A stretch of DNA of 64,000 bases from Hyaloscypha bicolor E (taxonomy: Eukaryota > Ascomycota > Leotiomycetes > Helotiales > Hyaloscyphaceae). The stretch covers positions 555,542 through 619,541 of the forward strand of contig NW_020194519.1 in the NCBI RefSeq assembly GCF_002865645.1. The letters are read 5' to 3'. Shown in pieces: positions 21,435-35,340 of the stretch. The notes beneath the pieces were generated by a model, which was not told the origin of the DNA, did not search any database, and saw only the letters and a list, made by a program, of their open reading frames with translations. Position 1 is the stretch's first letter. Each line of letters starts with the position of its first letter. The position numbers were made by a program, and so were the translations under genes.

Positions 21435-23518
21435 TTAAATCAGGATGATGCTCTGCATTTCCGCCCTCTTCGAGAGTTCGGAATCCCAGTATTCTTTCAG
21501 GGCCCACACACAACCCACCCTTTCGAACGCGCCTTGCTGTCGAGTTGACGTTCGCAGAATAATGCAGTGATGTCCCTCAAGTTTGGAGAAGCCTCGGTTG
21601 ATCCTTCCGCCATGAGCGACAAGAAGAATCCATAGAGAATCCCCGTCTAGAAGCTCGATGGCTTCGCCATTGGCAAGAACATCGCAATCAAACCCTCTGC
21701 GGACAGGCTGCCTCTCCTCCAGATCCCCATGAGGTTTTTCTAGTTTAACTTGGGGACCGATACGGGCTAGTAGTCCCGATACCTTGAGATATCCAAACCG
21801 AACCGGCCCGTAGGGGTTTGCACCGACTGGGATGCAAGATGCTTCAAGGATTGTAAGGTCAGGAATGAGTTCGAAGCTATAATTTCTGCCGGGTAATGCA
21901 ATATATTCGATTGGTCCTGTCACAGAAGCCCACGACCAGGAAGGCGCATAGTACTTCTGCTGTCTCCTGCTCACTAGAGTCTTCATGTTGTGGTGGTTGA
22001 CCTTCGTCCGCCAAAGTAAGGCTAACGGAAGCTCTTCCTTCCATAAACCGGCAAGAAAAGAGCCTTTCTCAGATGGTGATATAGTTGCAGCCATACCAGA
22101 TAAAGCATATAGCCTGTCGGTGTCGTAAGTAATGCTGCGTTTCGTAAAGAGCTCCACGAAATTAACCCATCTCGAACTTTTGGACCACTTTTGACGCGAG
22201 AGAATATTCGACTGCTGTATCATAAGTTTGCACGCCCGCAATTGCATTGCAACCGAACAACTTTCGATTTGCTCGGCCGGGGATGTGCATTCGCACTGTA
22301 CACATGTTGCACAGTCCCACGACATCTCCGCAACTGTGTAGTGGAGAGTGCGTCGGGAAAGGGCCTGCTCCTGGAGAACCCAGCCTCGGGTATCAAGTTT
22401 ACTTTCATACCACTCTCCACCTGACCGAACATGTGCGAATCCATACCCGGACATGACCTGACGGCTCCTGCGGACATGTATGAAACTTTCTGCACTTGCC
22501 GCCCCTGGGCATCGAATACAGGTGACATCGATATTGCGGCTAGGATGTCCTTCTATGAAACAACCTCCATGGCTGTTCAAAGATCCATCAGCTGCAATGC
22601 AGACCAAACTGTTGCGATAGACAGTACCCATTTTTTCAGCTTCCCTCTCCCAATCATCCGCGGAATCTTGTATGATACACAAGGAATCTATCCAAATATA
22701 TTGAATTTTCAGTTTCCTCGCTATAATAATTGAGTCTTTGAATGTTCTTGGCAGCTCCGAGAATCGTATCTCGCGCTGACGTTGCTCCAGCGTGGCTCGA
22801 GTTGTCGTCATTGGGACCAACCCTCCCCAACAGTGACTCAGTGCAATGTAGTTAGCATCCTCCTGTTTTGAGACATACAGGTACGGCTCTTCTAGATTAG
22901 ATCCCACATGGATTACTCTTGTCGGAAGGGGGGTATGTTTAAGGCGCAGACAATCTTGATGAGACTCGGCGCAATTTCTGATCCAGGATGCCGCAAGCTG
23001 TATACAATCATCAGATGACGAATCTGAAGATACCTGCCTTCCTACTCCGATAATCGGCCATGGCGAAGGGGAATCTAGCAGATATCCATCAATTAGCTAC
23101 ACTCTAAATAGCAGTGTCTCTCACTCTGTTATCCTTTGCTATTAGAGAACGGAAATCAAAAGCATGGCTGACCTGCGTGGGTATAAAATTCGAACCTTTC
23201 TCTAGAGCCTGAGTTCAACATAATTTCAACATCTAGTGTGCCACTGATGTTTCCTATGCACTCTATCTCCCTAATTTCATTCAAAGATCCATTCGATATA
23301 GCCGGTAAGGCATTTCGAAGTACAATGCATGCATCGCATTGCAGTGTGTCGGCCCCGCTGAGGATGGCGTTAATCGCAATGGTTATGGATGGTTTAACTC
23401 CTTGAGGCTCGGTTGAAGGAATTGCAGAGAATGCGTTGTATTCCCTTGGAGGCCGAGACTGAACAACAGTCTGATACGAAGGTATCTCGAGGTCGTTGCA
23501 ATACTTGCATGGTGGCAT
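21435..23518 (-). CDS. HET-domain (heterokaryon incompatibility) protein
   Basis: Two exons, 23518-23173 and 23074-21435, join in frame across a 98-bp intron (donor GTCAGC, acceptor CTAG) to give 661 residues. The N-terminus has CxxC pairs (CKYC at 4-7 and a second CDAC further on) and the linker PSPWPIIGVGRQVS common in this class. The HET domain begins near residue 189 (NYIALSHCWGG) and continues through LPRTFKDSI and YIWIDSLCIIQD to YRNSLVCIAA. The C-terminal half carries the usual APSWSWASV block. HET domains trigger cell death when incompatible hyphae fuse in Podospora and Neurospora. The gene looks intact and begins only about 290 bp from a large transposon structure. Its partner or activating signal cannot be told from the sequence. 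Confidence 0.92.
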
Positions 23519-23810
23519 TTCAGCATGGATTCAGCATTGTTGGAGTTGTAGAGTGCCAAAGATAACTCAAAAGTTCAGGTGTGGTAGGAGGGGAGCTTGC
23601 GTGACTTTTGCACTTTTTCAAGGTCGATTTTGGTAGAATAACGATGGTGCTCGGTGGAGTGAAGAAATTTTTGAGGTCGCATCTGAGCCGATCCTGGCTG
23701 TCATCAGGTGGTCAGCGGCCGAGTTTGTAGGTCGGGTGGACATCCATTGGAGCTAAAATGGGAGTGTACAGCGCAGCGGGTTAACCTGTGCGCTCCACTG
23801 GGTGTACGGG

Positions 23811-23837
23811 TGACCATAGCGACCAAAAGGGTCAATG
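23811..23837. repeat. Left 27-bp terminal inverted repeat
   Basis: Exact inverse complement of 36102-36128. It retains normal GC content although most sequence between the two ends is heavily mutated. Confidence 0.85.
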
Positions 23838-23949
23838 GCTTTTTCCGCAAAATCGAATTTTTGGAAAATCGCATTTTTGACCCATTACATATTACTTACT
23901 TGAATTATTCTACTTTTAATATATTATACGTATTATACAGTACTAAAAA

Positions 23950-26900
23950 TGCCTCTAAAGATTAATCTTAAGCCTTATAAAAATGAGATTCTTAGTTGGA
24001 TCTCTGAGAAGTATATAATTCCTGAGATTTTAAATAAAATAAGAGGAATTCTATAAGTTAAATATAGTCTAAAAATACTAAAACAAGCTCTTTCTAATTG
24101 GGATATATTATATAATAGAAAGAATGGGTCTCCTGAGATTAAGAGGATTAAATTATATATCTTTAAATTATTTATAGGTAATTATAATAATAATATAATT
24201 CTCTAAATATTTCTTTACTACTAATAGCTTATATAATATAGGCTAGATCGTTTATTACTAAAGTTTAATATATTCTCTCTTATATAATAATACTAATTCT
24301 TTCTTTTAAAAGGGTTTATTATTTTAGAACTAGTATAAAAAATTAAAGAATCGAGTTTTAATAGAATTAACTTAAGAAATCCCGATTATATTACTAGTAT
24401 ATTTATATTTATATCTATTTATATAATTCTTTTATTTAGGCTAATCTAGTATAGAACTTTTTTCAAGTTCTTATAATATACTATAGTATTATATATCTAT
24501 TATATAATATACTATAGTATTATATATAAATATATAGAATTACTACCAGATCTAGAAAAATCTAAAAAGGAAATACTATATAGTAGGTATTTCTATATTT
24601 CTCTATAAATATATAACTATTAAGTAATATAGGCTTTTAGTTAATAAAGAACTCTTGGCTAAATTAGAATAAGATTATATTAATTAGAATAAGTTATTTC
24701 TATAATTTCTTTCTTTTTCTAATTTAAATAGTAGTTTATAATATAGCTTAATTTAAGAACTTATTTAATTCTTATTTAAATAAATAAACCGAATTCTAAT
24801 ATCTTTTTATTACTAGTTTCTTTTCTTAGCTCTAGGGTCTTTTAATTAGTTAGTGCTAGGGAATTACGTTCTCGCTTAGCCTTACTCAGATAGCAACTTC
24901 TCGCTAGACAGAATTCATTAAGCTTTATAACACACTCAAGATTCTAGCATACCCAGTAGTTAGATTATAAATATATCTTTATATACTAAAATTATTAGCT
25001 ATAGATATTAATAAATACTTATTATATAATATTTTAATATAATATAAATTATAGCTTATAAATATTAGAATTAATTCTTTAAGCCTTATAAAAAAAAACT
25101 AGTAAATTAGATAATTCTAGGCTTTATATTAAGATATATTACTACTTTTAGCTTATTATATAATATTATATTACTAATAGAAACTCAAACCTATAACTAG
25201 AACTTATTTTAAAGATTAAAATTAGTACTAAAAAAATATAATAAAACGGATCTTATCTTAGATAGCTAATCTTAAAGAACTAAAAGTTTATAGAAACTAT
25301 ATAATTCTAATAAAAAGAGATTAAAAGAGTAAATATTAGTAGAAAAAGTAATTTAAATAAGTTAAATAAAAAGAAATAGAATAAGAAATAGCCGAATAAG
25401 AGAAACTTATTAGAGTAGAAGGCCTAAAAAAAGAATAAATCTTTATTTAAGGATCTTATTATATCTTTATCTTTATTATATAATTTATTTATAATTATAT
25501 CTTCTTTTTTTCTTTATTTTAAAATATTTTTTAAAAAGATTTCTGGCTTTTTTTTTTTCAAATATCTTATATATAGAAATACTTTTAATAAACCTGGCTA
25601 GTTCTAGTATAAGTAATATAATATAGAAATTTCTTATTTATCTAATTTATATAATTTAAGATCTTAGTATTATAGTATTTTTCTAGTTAATCTTATAATA
25701 TCTTTTCTTATATTATTAAATATAAAAGAAACTAATATTAAGATTTTAGATAATAATCCGGTATTTTCTATTAGTAGCTTCTATTATATAGCCTTCTTTT
25801 CTCTTCTTTTATTATTTATAGAGCTTTTTACTAAGTTTTATTAAGCCCGAACTAAACCTAAATAAATAGTCTCTCTAATTAAGTAAGAGGAAAAAAAAAA
25901 GCCAGATATCTTTCCTTTATATTATATAATATATAGGTTACTAAATTATATTTAAATTATTCTAGTTAGATTAAATTAAGGCTAAAATTCTCTAGAATAA
26001 ATAATTCAAGTTTATTTTTTTTATATCTATTATTTAATTATATAAGCCAAGAGTTATTTCTTATATAATAACTATAGCCGGTTTATACTAAGCTTCTACT
26101 ATTACTATTACTATAAAAGAATAGAAATATCCGAATACTAGTTCCTTTATTCTCTTTTATTATCTATAATCCCAGATAGAAAAATTCAAGTTTAAGTTTT
26201 AAAAAAAGATTATATAATTAGCTTTCTTTAAAGTTTAAAGGTATTATATCTAGTTATCTAATAAAGAGCTTAATTCTCCTTTTCTTATACTTTTTAATTC
26301 CGTATTCTTAGTATATATATATTTTCCTTATTTATTAATTATATAATACTTATATTATTTTAGGAAATAATATTAAATATAAGGTCTTTAGAATAAATCT
26401 TTTAAGATTTAGGTAATAGAATAATAACCCGATATAAGCCTTTATTATTAATAAGCTTATAATAAGTATTTTAAATAGAAAATATAGCCAAATATATAGT
26501 TATATAAAGAAGCTAGTTCTTTAAACCGGAAAATATAAGACTTAAATAGCTATAGTTTAGAAAGATAGAAATAACTTCTTTTTATAAAATCTAGGAAAGC
26601 TTTTTTTTAGGGAAATTCATATAATAGAAAATTCTTTATCTTATTTAGTTATATTAGTCTAAAAAAATATTTATAAGTTCTAGATTTATTTAATTCTATT
26701 TATAGAAGATAAAGACTTTATTTAGAAAAGCCTTTAATATTATTAAAAGAAATATAAGGCTATTTTTATATTATCTAAGCTATTTAAGCTATTATATAAT
26801 AGAAAAAAGAAGTTATCTTTTTTACTTTCCTCTTTAACTCTTTCTTTAATAGAGTTTATTTCTTTCTAATTAGAAGCTATTAAAAAATAGAAATACCCGG

Positions 26901-27958
26901 TTTTATAAAACCGTATCTTATTATATAATTAAGTAGCCTAAAAAGTAAATTCTTTTACTAAGCTATTTCTTTACTTTTAACTAATATTTATTTCTAGCCT
27001 ACTAAAGTAACTAAAGCCAAGTATATAAAAGTCGAGCTTACTATTAAAGTAAAGCTCTCTTAACTAGTTTCGAGACTAGTAATATATTATATAGTATTTA
27101 TTTAATTTATATACTAATATTTCTCTAAAAAGAAATCTTTTTCTAGCTAAATTCTAGCTTTACTAAAAGAAATTATTTCTTTTTCTCTCTAATCTATACT
27201 TTCTAATTCCCTAAAAACTATATATTAATATATAAATTAGTAATCTATAACTCATAAATATAAAAAAATAGCTAAAAAATATAAGAATATACTTTTTACT
27301 AAACTTTAAAAGCTTAAGAACTTTATAGAAAAGAAAGATATAATTCAGAACTTAGTAAGCTATACTTTTAAGGAAAGAGAGAGTTTAAGTAATTATATAT
27401 AGGAATAAATATAATTTCTTTTAAATTCAGAAGTATTTTATTTAGGAGAATAAGCTAAAAAATAAGTTAGAATAGATTATATTTAGACTAAAAAAGATTA
27501 AGCTCTAGCTAAAAGAGAAATAAAAAGAACTATTTTACTTATTTAAAGTATATTATATAGTAGAAAAGTTAGAAAGATATTTATAAAAAAGGCTAAATAA
27601 ATTAAGTCTAAGAATTTAAAAAAGAAAGAAAAGAATCTAAAAAAGAAATAAGGCTTCTAAATTTAGTTTAATACTAAGAAATTCTATATTTATTATATAA
27701 TACTTTAGAACTAGATTAAATTCTCTCTTTTTTTTTTTAGTTTTTAGGTATTTCTAAATTAAATTATAATTATAAGTAAAATTAAAAGAAGGCAAATATT
27801 AAGAATTTAATATAATCTATTAGATATTATATAAAAGCCAGATAATTATATAATATAATAAAAGTAGTTCTATTTATTTATTTATAATAGAAGAAATACT
27901 TTAGCTAAAGTAATATTCAGGCTTTAAAACCCGGCTACTTTATATAATTTAAGGAAAT
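23950..27958 (+). pseudogene. RIP-destroyed transposase-like coding region and unclassified AT-rich remnant
   Basis: The plus strand from 23950 reads MPLKINLKPYKNEILSWI, then after stops LKQALSNWDILYNRKNG and SPEIKRIKLYIFKLF. This pattern resembles the N-terminal DNA-binding region of fungal transposase or integrase-like proteins. Stops (mostly TAG/TAA, derivable from CAG/TGG by RIP) interrupt it throughout. Around 25300-25450 the plus strand keeps a lysine/glutamate-rich stretch. Beyond about 24950 I cannot say whether the sequence belongs to the same element or to another insertion. Confidence 0.5.
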
Positions 27959-28191
27959 TATTGGAATAGCTATACCGCGAATTTCCTAGTTATATAACTA
28001 GTTATGTGAGCTCGCGTTACAGGCGTGACTTGACTAGTAGACTAGTCTCTATTAGGCTTAATAAATTTAGGAATCGCATATTAATACTATAATCTATAAT
28101 TCTTGCTTCTAAATAATAATAACTTTACTAACTTATATAAATAGCATTCTATAATTATATAATAGTACTATATATTTCTGGTAAACCGACA
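27959..28191 (+). mobile_element. Solo copia-type LTR with 5-bp target duplication
   Basis: A 233-bp sequence starts TATTGGAATAGC (TG changed to TA) and ends AAACCGACA, flanked by the perfect duplication GAAAT (27954-27958 and 28192-28196). It is related to the 285-bp LTRs at 41396 and 54186: shared segments include the GACTAGTAGACTAG and TTAGGCTTA region. A solo LTR is the usual product of recombination between the two LTRs of an element. Confidence 0.85.
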
Positions 28192-28305
28192 GAAATTTAG
28201 GCTATCTTTTACTATTATTCTTTCTTCTATTATTATTAATATCTCGAGTACTATATTAGATTATATAACTATAATAAATATAATTACTATATATTTTATT
28301 ATAAG

Positions 28306-28542
28306 TATAGTATTTAGGGCTTAGAAAGCAAAATAGAAGGTTCCTTACAAAAACGATTCAAAGCTAAGAAAAGGAAAACTAGAATACAGGAGGCTTCGAG
28401 GGAATATATATACCCTATAGTATACTAGTCCCGAAGGGGCTTAGCCTTCTAAATATCTCTAGTATATTCCAAGTATACTTCCCTAGTGAGGCGGCCGCGT
28501 CACGTGTGTCTAGGAGGTATCTGGCATCTAGAAATCGTAATA
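28306..28542 (-). repeat. Gypsy A LTR, left copy
   Basis: 237 bp, paired with 34706-34942. Internal landmarks are CAAAGCTAAG, AGTCCCGAAGGGGCTTAGCC and GGCGGCCGCGTCACGTG. Confidence 0.88.
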
Positions 28543-31500
28543 TTACTTTTTTTTTTGGAATAAGCTTATCCCCGAGCTTTATAAAAGCCATTAATCTATC
28601 TAATCTCGTACTATTCTCCTTCCCAAAGTGAACTAGTATCTCAGATATGGACATCACGTGCGAAAGGCCGGCGCCTTTAACACGTGACTTCGGAGAGTTT
28701 ATTATTATTTCCGCGTGATTCTAGATAAGTCTCGTTTTTTGCATAGTCTAGCTAGTATTATAGGTTTTATAAAGGTTCTAGTATATTAATATTATTATTA
28801 TAGAAACTCTATAAAACTAGGGGGCTATTACTTAGTACTAAAGCTAGATATTACTCTGGATCTTTATCCTAACTAACCTACTAGATTCTATACTTTAGCT
28901 TATTTCTTACTAGCTTAATTATAATAACCCGTTTAATGCCATACTCTTATTCGCCATTTTCTAGTACTAATAGGGGCGGTTCCGGGTTCGCTTAATTTAG
29001 TAAAAGATTCTGGGGATTCTTTTATAGCTTCTTTATATAGAAAACTAGGTATACCTTTATGATTTCCGGTAGCTTTAGGAAAAACGAGTAGCCACGCTAT
29101 TCTAGAATCTCAAATAGGCCCTCTATTTGGTTCCCTAGCTTCTGGCTTAGATAATTAGATTTCTAGTACTTTATAGTAACTCATACTTTATCCCTAACTT
29201 TGAAATTAATTAGATAGCAGTATTTATTAGCTTATATCACATATTATTCCTATACTTATTTCATATAGCCTTAGGCAAGTTACTATAATTTATATAATTA
29301 ATTTATTAATACTTTAGCTTTATTCCTATTTAGCTTCTCTTTAGGTAAGCTAGCTTTAATAGGGGAGTTCTAGTCTAGAGAAGTACGAGATTTATAGTTC
29401 TTTTTCGTTATAAATAGGGACTAGCTAATAGTTTCGTACTAAAGGGAGGCTTATTAATAATTAATTATAGTAATCCATTTATCCTAGTTATCTTAGTAAT
29501 AGTTAATATATAGATATAATCTCTAATTAAAGTACTAATTAATAATTTCCGTTTATCCGTTCGTTTGAGGGTAATTAGCTATTAAGAGCTTAAGCTTAGT
29601 ACTAATTCTTATATAGAATTCGCTCCAAAAATCGGATATAAATTAGGGTCCCCGATTTAATATAATTGTTTCTGGAATGCCTATTTAGTATATTATATAG
29701 AGTAAAAACAGAGGCACTAGCTACTTAGCCATAATTATATCTTATATAAGAATTATAATTGGGCGCTTAAATAAGTAATTCACGAATATAGTAACTATAT
29801 TATAACCTAATTGCTTTCTAGACAGCTCTTAAAGTCCACAGTAATATATTACTAGGGGTAATTAGGAACTAGAAGGAAATAAAGCAAACTAGGCTTCTTA
29901 TCTCTAGGTATATGTAATCTCTTATAAGTATGGCAATTACTATAGTATTAATTAATATCCTTACTTATAAATAGCTAGTAATATTATTTTTTTAGTAGCT
30001 AATAGAGCTTTATATATCTAGGATATCCAGAAAGGGATTTATTATATACTTCACGAATTAGGGTAGTCCGCAAGGATAGTCCGGGAATTATTTCGTTCTT
30101 TATAATATAGAGTCTTCTATAGTATAAAAGGAGGCCGTCTTATAATATTCAGATATTACTTTTAGCTTAGGCTATTATATATAGCTTCTCTAGATCCGGT
30201 AATATATAATTATTCTATAGGATCTTATTTATAAATTATAAGCTATTATACTTGGCAGGAGCTTCTAATAGTACTTCTATAGGGGCAACTATAATAAAGT
30301 CTACTAGTAAAGCTTCTAAGATAATACCTTCTTCCAGGGAAATTACGCCTCTAATAGGGGTATTCTTTTCTAGAAAGTCTTTAGTATATACTTAATTTTT
30401 AGAGCCAAATTCCGGATTAAGTAAGCCAACTTTATAAAATATTACTATAAGCTATAAGTTATAGATAATCTTCGGGTTAATCTTATTTCTGGGGAAAAAT
30501 ACTTGAGTTTATAGCTTCTCCTTAATCTAGCCCTAAGTATCTACTTTATCCTATCTTTGTAATAAAGTATCTACTCGCTCGTTTAATTTTCCAGAATAAT
30601 ATATAAGCTTAAAGTAATAATAGGATAAGAGCTTAGCTTATCTAGCTTATTAAGAAAAGAGCTTCTTAGTAATTATAAAGTACTTTAAGGTACGGTAATT
30701 AGAATAGACCTTAAAAGAAATATCCTAAAGGCCCTTTAGCTTAGCTCTCTATTTCTCTAGTACTCGTATTATAGCAAGTATTTCCTTATTATATATATTA
30801 TAATTAAGTTTTACTAGAAGTATAATTTTAGAAAAATAAGCTATAGGATACTAAAGGCCTATTTCTGGGTCTTATTAAGAGAATAGGCTAGTAATTATTT
30901 CTTTAAATATATCTATTTCTACTATTATAGGCAGATCTGAATTATAGTATTATAGAACTAGGGTAGAAATTATAGCTTCCTTTAGGCAGGTAAAAGCCTC
31001 TTAATATTATTTGGATTACTTAAAGGAAATACCCTTTTTTATAAGTAAGATAAGAGATCTAGTAATTTATTTATACTCTCTAATAAAATATCTATAAAAG
31101 TTATAGAAGCCGAGGAAGAACTATATGCCCTTAACTATCTTTAGAGGTTACTAGTTATATATTACTTTAACTTTATTAGGATTTACTTTAATACTAGATA
31201 TAGAGATAATAAAGCCTAAGTATTTATATATATAACCTTAAATTCTAATTTCTTAATATCTATTTAAAGGCTAGTAAAGTATAAGCAGTCTAATACTTTT
31301 CATATATACTATTCGTACTTTACTAGGTTCTCTAAGTAAATAAGAATATTATTAAAATATATTATATAAAAGTTATTTAGATACTTAAAGAATATATTAT
31401 TTATATAATACTAATATATAGCCGGGCTATTTATAAGGCCTTTCTAGAGAATATTACATTTATATACTCTATAGCAGGTATGAAATATTATTAGCTCCTA

Positions 31501-34500
31501 AAAGTCCGGGTTTATAACTATATAATAGAAAGCTTAGCAAATATCTAATTTAATATAAATCTTAGCTTTAGATAATTAACTTAAAGTCTTATTAATAAGT
31601 AAAAGGAAATATTAATTCTTCCGGGTAATATTATTTAGATAGCAGAAATTAATATAAAAGCATAAACCTTTATTTGCTTTTTTTATAAAAAGAACTAGTA
31701 AAGCAAAAGAAGCTTAACTAGCTTTAATAAAGCCCTTAGCCAGATTATCTTTTAAGAAATACTTGATTTCTAGAAGCTCTTAAGTAAACTATTACTAGAG
31801 AGATTAGTATCTAATACTTTTAGTTCCCTTTAGGCCTTTAATCTAAATCTTATAATTATATGGTCTATAGGGAGGAAGGGTATTAGATTTCTTCTTAGAG
31901 AAAATAGAGGCATATTTCTTAAGTTCCGGGGATAATATTCTCTAGAGCTACTAAAGCTTTATTTCTTCCGGTTATTAATTCTCTAGACCAGGAATAGCTT
32001 TTCTTTCCCGAGCTTTAAGCTCTTTATTAATCTCGTAAATAGAGATTTGGCTAATAATACTCTTTTTTCTCTTGGCTATATAGTTAAATATTATAGAGAT
32101 AAGAATAGCTAGATCTAGTATTTACTTCTTATTAAGGATCTCTTCCCGCTTCTTTAGCTTTTACTTAGGTATTATATTTTAATTAGGTTATAGAAGCTTC
32201 TTTTCTATAGTATTATATGATTTCCTCTAATTAGTCCAAAAAAAGAAAGACTGCTTTAGAATAGAAGATTTCCAGAAATAGCTTATAATAGAATCTTATT
32301 AATTAGTATTCTTTTAATACTTCTTATTAGGTTACTTCTCTAGCTATTACTATAAAATACTAATAATATAACTAAATTATATAAATTTAGGCTTATTCTT
32401 TAGTTATATAAGCCTATATCTTCTATAATTAACTAGAATATTAATATATATTACCTATTTTCTTTTAAGAATAATATTATAATCTCTAAGATTTAGAATA
32501 ATTATAGATATATTAATACTTTATTTATTAATTAGAAATAAGACTTCTATATATTTCTTAGTAGACTTAGTTAGCTTTCTATTAAAACTATATATAGTAT
32601 AGGGTAAGGGAAGAAGTTATAGTTCTATTCCTAAAAATTACTTTATAAGCTAAGTAAGCTTTATATTAATAAAGGCATAACTATTAGCTCTAGTATTAAT
32701 AAGGGAAAAAGACTTAATTCCTAATCTATTTATACTAATAATATAGGGTATTATAAGAGCATTTCCTCCTATTAGACGAGTCAAGTTAATCTTTACTAAA
32801 TTCATACTATAAGCCCCTAAAATAGAGACTTTCTTTAGAAATACTTATTTCCCGGTTCTATATCAGAATTAGAGCTCGAATCCTCCGAATACTCTATTTA
32901 AATAGTATACTCTAGTAAAATAGGAACTAAGCCTGGCTTAATTCTAGAAAGAGCTACCTTGGTTTCCTTACTATATGAAAGCAGATAGTATCTAGTATAG
33001 TGGCCGAACTTATTATAGTTATAGTACTTAATAGTTAAGAGATCCTTGGTTTTTATAGGATATTACTTGTGCTTATAAGGGAGTATATATTTAATAAAAG
33101 TAATTAATATAGGTTTCTTGGGCTCTTTTTTAGGAATATACTTCTTAGAAATATACGGGAATATAGTACTAGAAGTAAACTTGGCTAGAATAGCTCCTGC
33201 CTTCTTATACTTTTTAGTCTTCTTATATATAGCCTTAATCTACTAATTATTAGTAATATAGTATTAAGTAAAGCAAGTAGTATTAATAAATAAATTATTA
33301 TAGTATATATATACTAATTCCTGGAGCTTTAGTAAAAGCTTCTTATTTAGTTTATACTTAATATCTTAAAAACTAATACCGCCTTCTATAGATAGTTATA
33401 AGAAAAGAGTATAGAACTCCTAAAATACTTAATTAGAGCGTATTTAAAGCTTGCCAAAGTTATAGTAAGTATTCTATATCTTATTAGAGTTAAAGTATAG
33501 CTCCTTTAGGTAAGAGTAGAACTCTGAGAGCTAATAGTACTAATTCGGACTATCTTTATTTATATAAGGATTAGTTAGGACGAGAGTATTACTAGTAAGT
33601 TTACTAGAAATATAGATAATCTTGAGATCTTTTAAAAAATATAAGTTAGTATTTCCTTATAGCTTATTCTTAATCTGAACTAGCTAGTTATTAAAGATAG
33701 TATAATTTCTAGTAAAGAGAATTAAATCTAGGAGCTTAGTAACTCTAGTATCTCTAAAGAAAGCGTGAGATATAGGGGATCCTAGACAGGAATAAGTAGG
33801 AAATAGTTCGGAATTCTTTTGAGAGAGATTTGGAGTAGTTAGAGCAGGCAAAGTAAAAGTAGTTAGAGCTACTATAAGCCGATTTACTATAGCTATATAG
33901 CGTTTGACTTTGTTCTCGAGCTTAGTATTATAAAGCTTAGTATTCTCGAGAATAGCTTTATTATAACTATAGGTATTCTTATAAGAAATAGCTCTTTAAA
34001 TATTCTCCCGATAGCTCTTTATAATAATATTAATATCTGAAAGTAAGGTATTAGGTTCCTTGGCCTATTTATATAACTCTCTAGTAGTAATATAATTATT
34101 AGTTTCTAGAAGCTTTATAATAAAAGCAGAGAGTTCTATTTCTATAGACTTATTTATAAATTCTCTAGAAATACTAACGGGATATTCGGTTCGGAAAGGG
34201 CCGCTAACGGGACAACCTAAACTAGTAAGAGCTTTACCGGAAGCCTTGGCAGAAATTAATATAGTTCCTGGTTATATAGTATCCTGGGAAATTAACCTAT
34301 TATACTTTTCCTCTATTATATCCTCCCTAATAGTCTCGTTACTAGTATATATATAGGGCCTACGAGGTTATAGGGTAGGGCTTAAGAGTAGTAATTAGGT
34401 TACTGGCCTATAGGTGCCTATTACTCTAGAACTTGGTTAAAGAATAGCCTTTATTCGAGGTTCTTTAATTTTTCGGGTTTTCGGGGGGGTTTCTAACACG

Positions 34501-34705
34501 CTACTAGCATATATTTATAAAGATATAAATACTTAATTCTTCTAAGAATTCTAAAGCTTTTCGCTTTTTATTATTCTGGAGTTTATTACTCGAGTTTCTG
34601 AGGTTCTATTATCTTAGTAATACCTATATTTCTAATAGTTCTAAATTGGTTTATTTAAAATCCTCTATAGGATTAAAGGAAGTAAGCTTTAAATACTATT
34701 ACGGG

Positions 34706-34942
34706 TACGGTATTTAGGGCTTAAAAAGCAAGGTAAAAGGTCCCTTATAAAAATAATTCAAAGCTAAGGAAGAGAAAACTAGAATATAGGAGGCTTCGAG
34801 GAAATATATATATCCTATAGTATACTAGTCCCGAAGGGGCTTAGCCTTTTAAATATCTCTAGTATATTCCAAGCATACTTCCCTAGCGAGGCGGCCGCGT
34901 CACGTGCGTCTAGGAGGCATCTGGTATCTGGGAATCATAATA
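34706..34942 (-). repeat. Gypsy A LTR, right copy
   Basis: 237 bp, same length and landmarks as the left copy. Differences are mainly transitions. Confidence 0.88.
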
Positions 34943-35340
34943 TATTTTATATTACTCTTTTTTAGGAATCCTTAAATATTTCTTAAAAATGCCTTAACTA
35001 TTTTAGTAAGTAGTATAAGAAGTTTGAATATTAACTTGGCTATTATATTACTTAGTATAGATTATATAAATTCAGGAGAAGTAACTTATATTTATTAGAT
35101 TAAGATTATATTAATAGCCTTAGAAAGAAGTAGGATATTAAAAATAATAGTAATATAGGAACCCTTAATTATAATATTTAAAGGTTCTGAATTATTAATA
35201 TTAAAGATATACTTCTATTAAGAGCTACTATTAATAACTAAGGGCTAGAGCTTATTTCCTCCTATATAAAGAAAGTACTAAATATTATTAGAGATATCTA
35301 TATAAGTTTAGATAACTAGATCTTATTAAGCTTGAACTAC
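34943..35340. repeat. RIP-mutated remainder of the inverted-repeat element
   Basis: AT-rich sequence between gypsy A and the satellite. It probably continues the host element interrupted by gypsy A. No motif could be recognised. Confidence 0.4.

Larger units (their letters stand above)
28306..34942 (-). mobile_element. Ty3/gypsy LTR retrotransposon, copy A (RIP-degraded)
   Basis: Two 237-bp LTRs (28306-28542 and 34706-34942) bound 6,637 bp. The minus strand retains mutated domains in gypsy order from right to left. The RT core YFNNILIY (from YFDDILIY) lies at about 31327-31358. RNase H lies at about 30600-30930, with VEIDIFKEIITSLFS, YFSK, LNYNIYNKEILAI and SGKLNERVDTL. An integrase region follows at about 29700-30150. 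A run of T just inside the left LTR (28548-28557) is the polypurine tract on the coding strand. No primer site or target duplication could be assigned. Reading frames are broken by many RIP-type stops. The LTRs keep GC-rich patches (GGCGGCCGCGTCACGTG), so this copy is less mutated than copy B. Confidence 0.88.

Noticed and set aside
28301..34947. Target-site duplication for gypsy A
   Set aside because: Flanks ATAAG and TATTT do not match; the same failure for copy B (ATAGA and ATATT). Not claimed.
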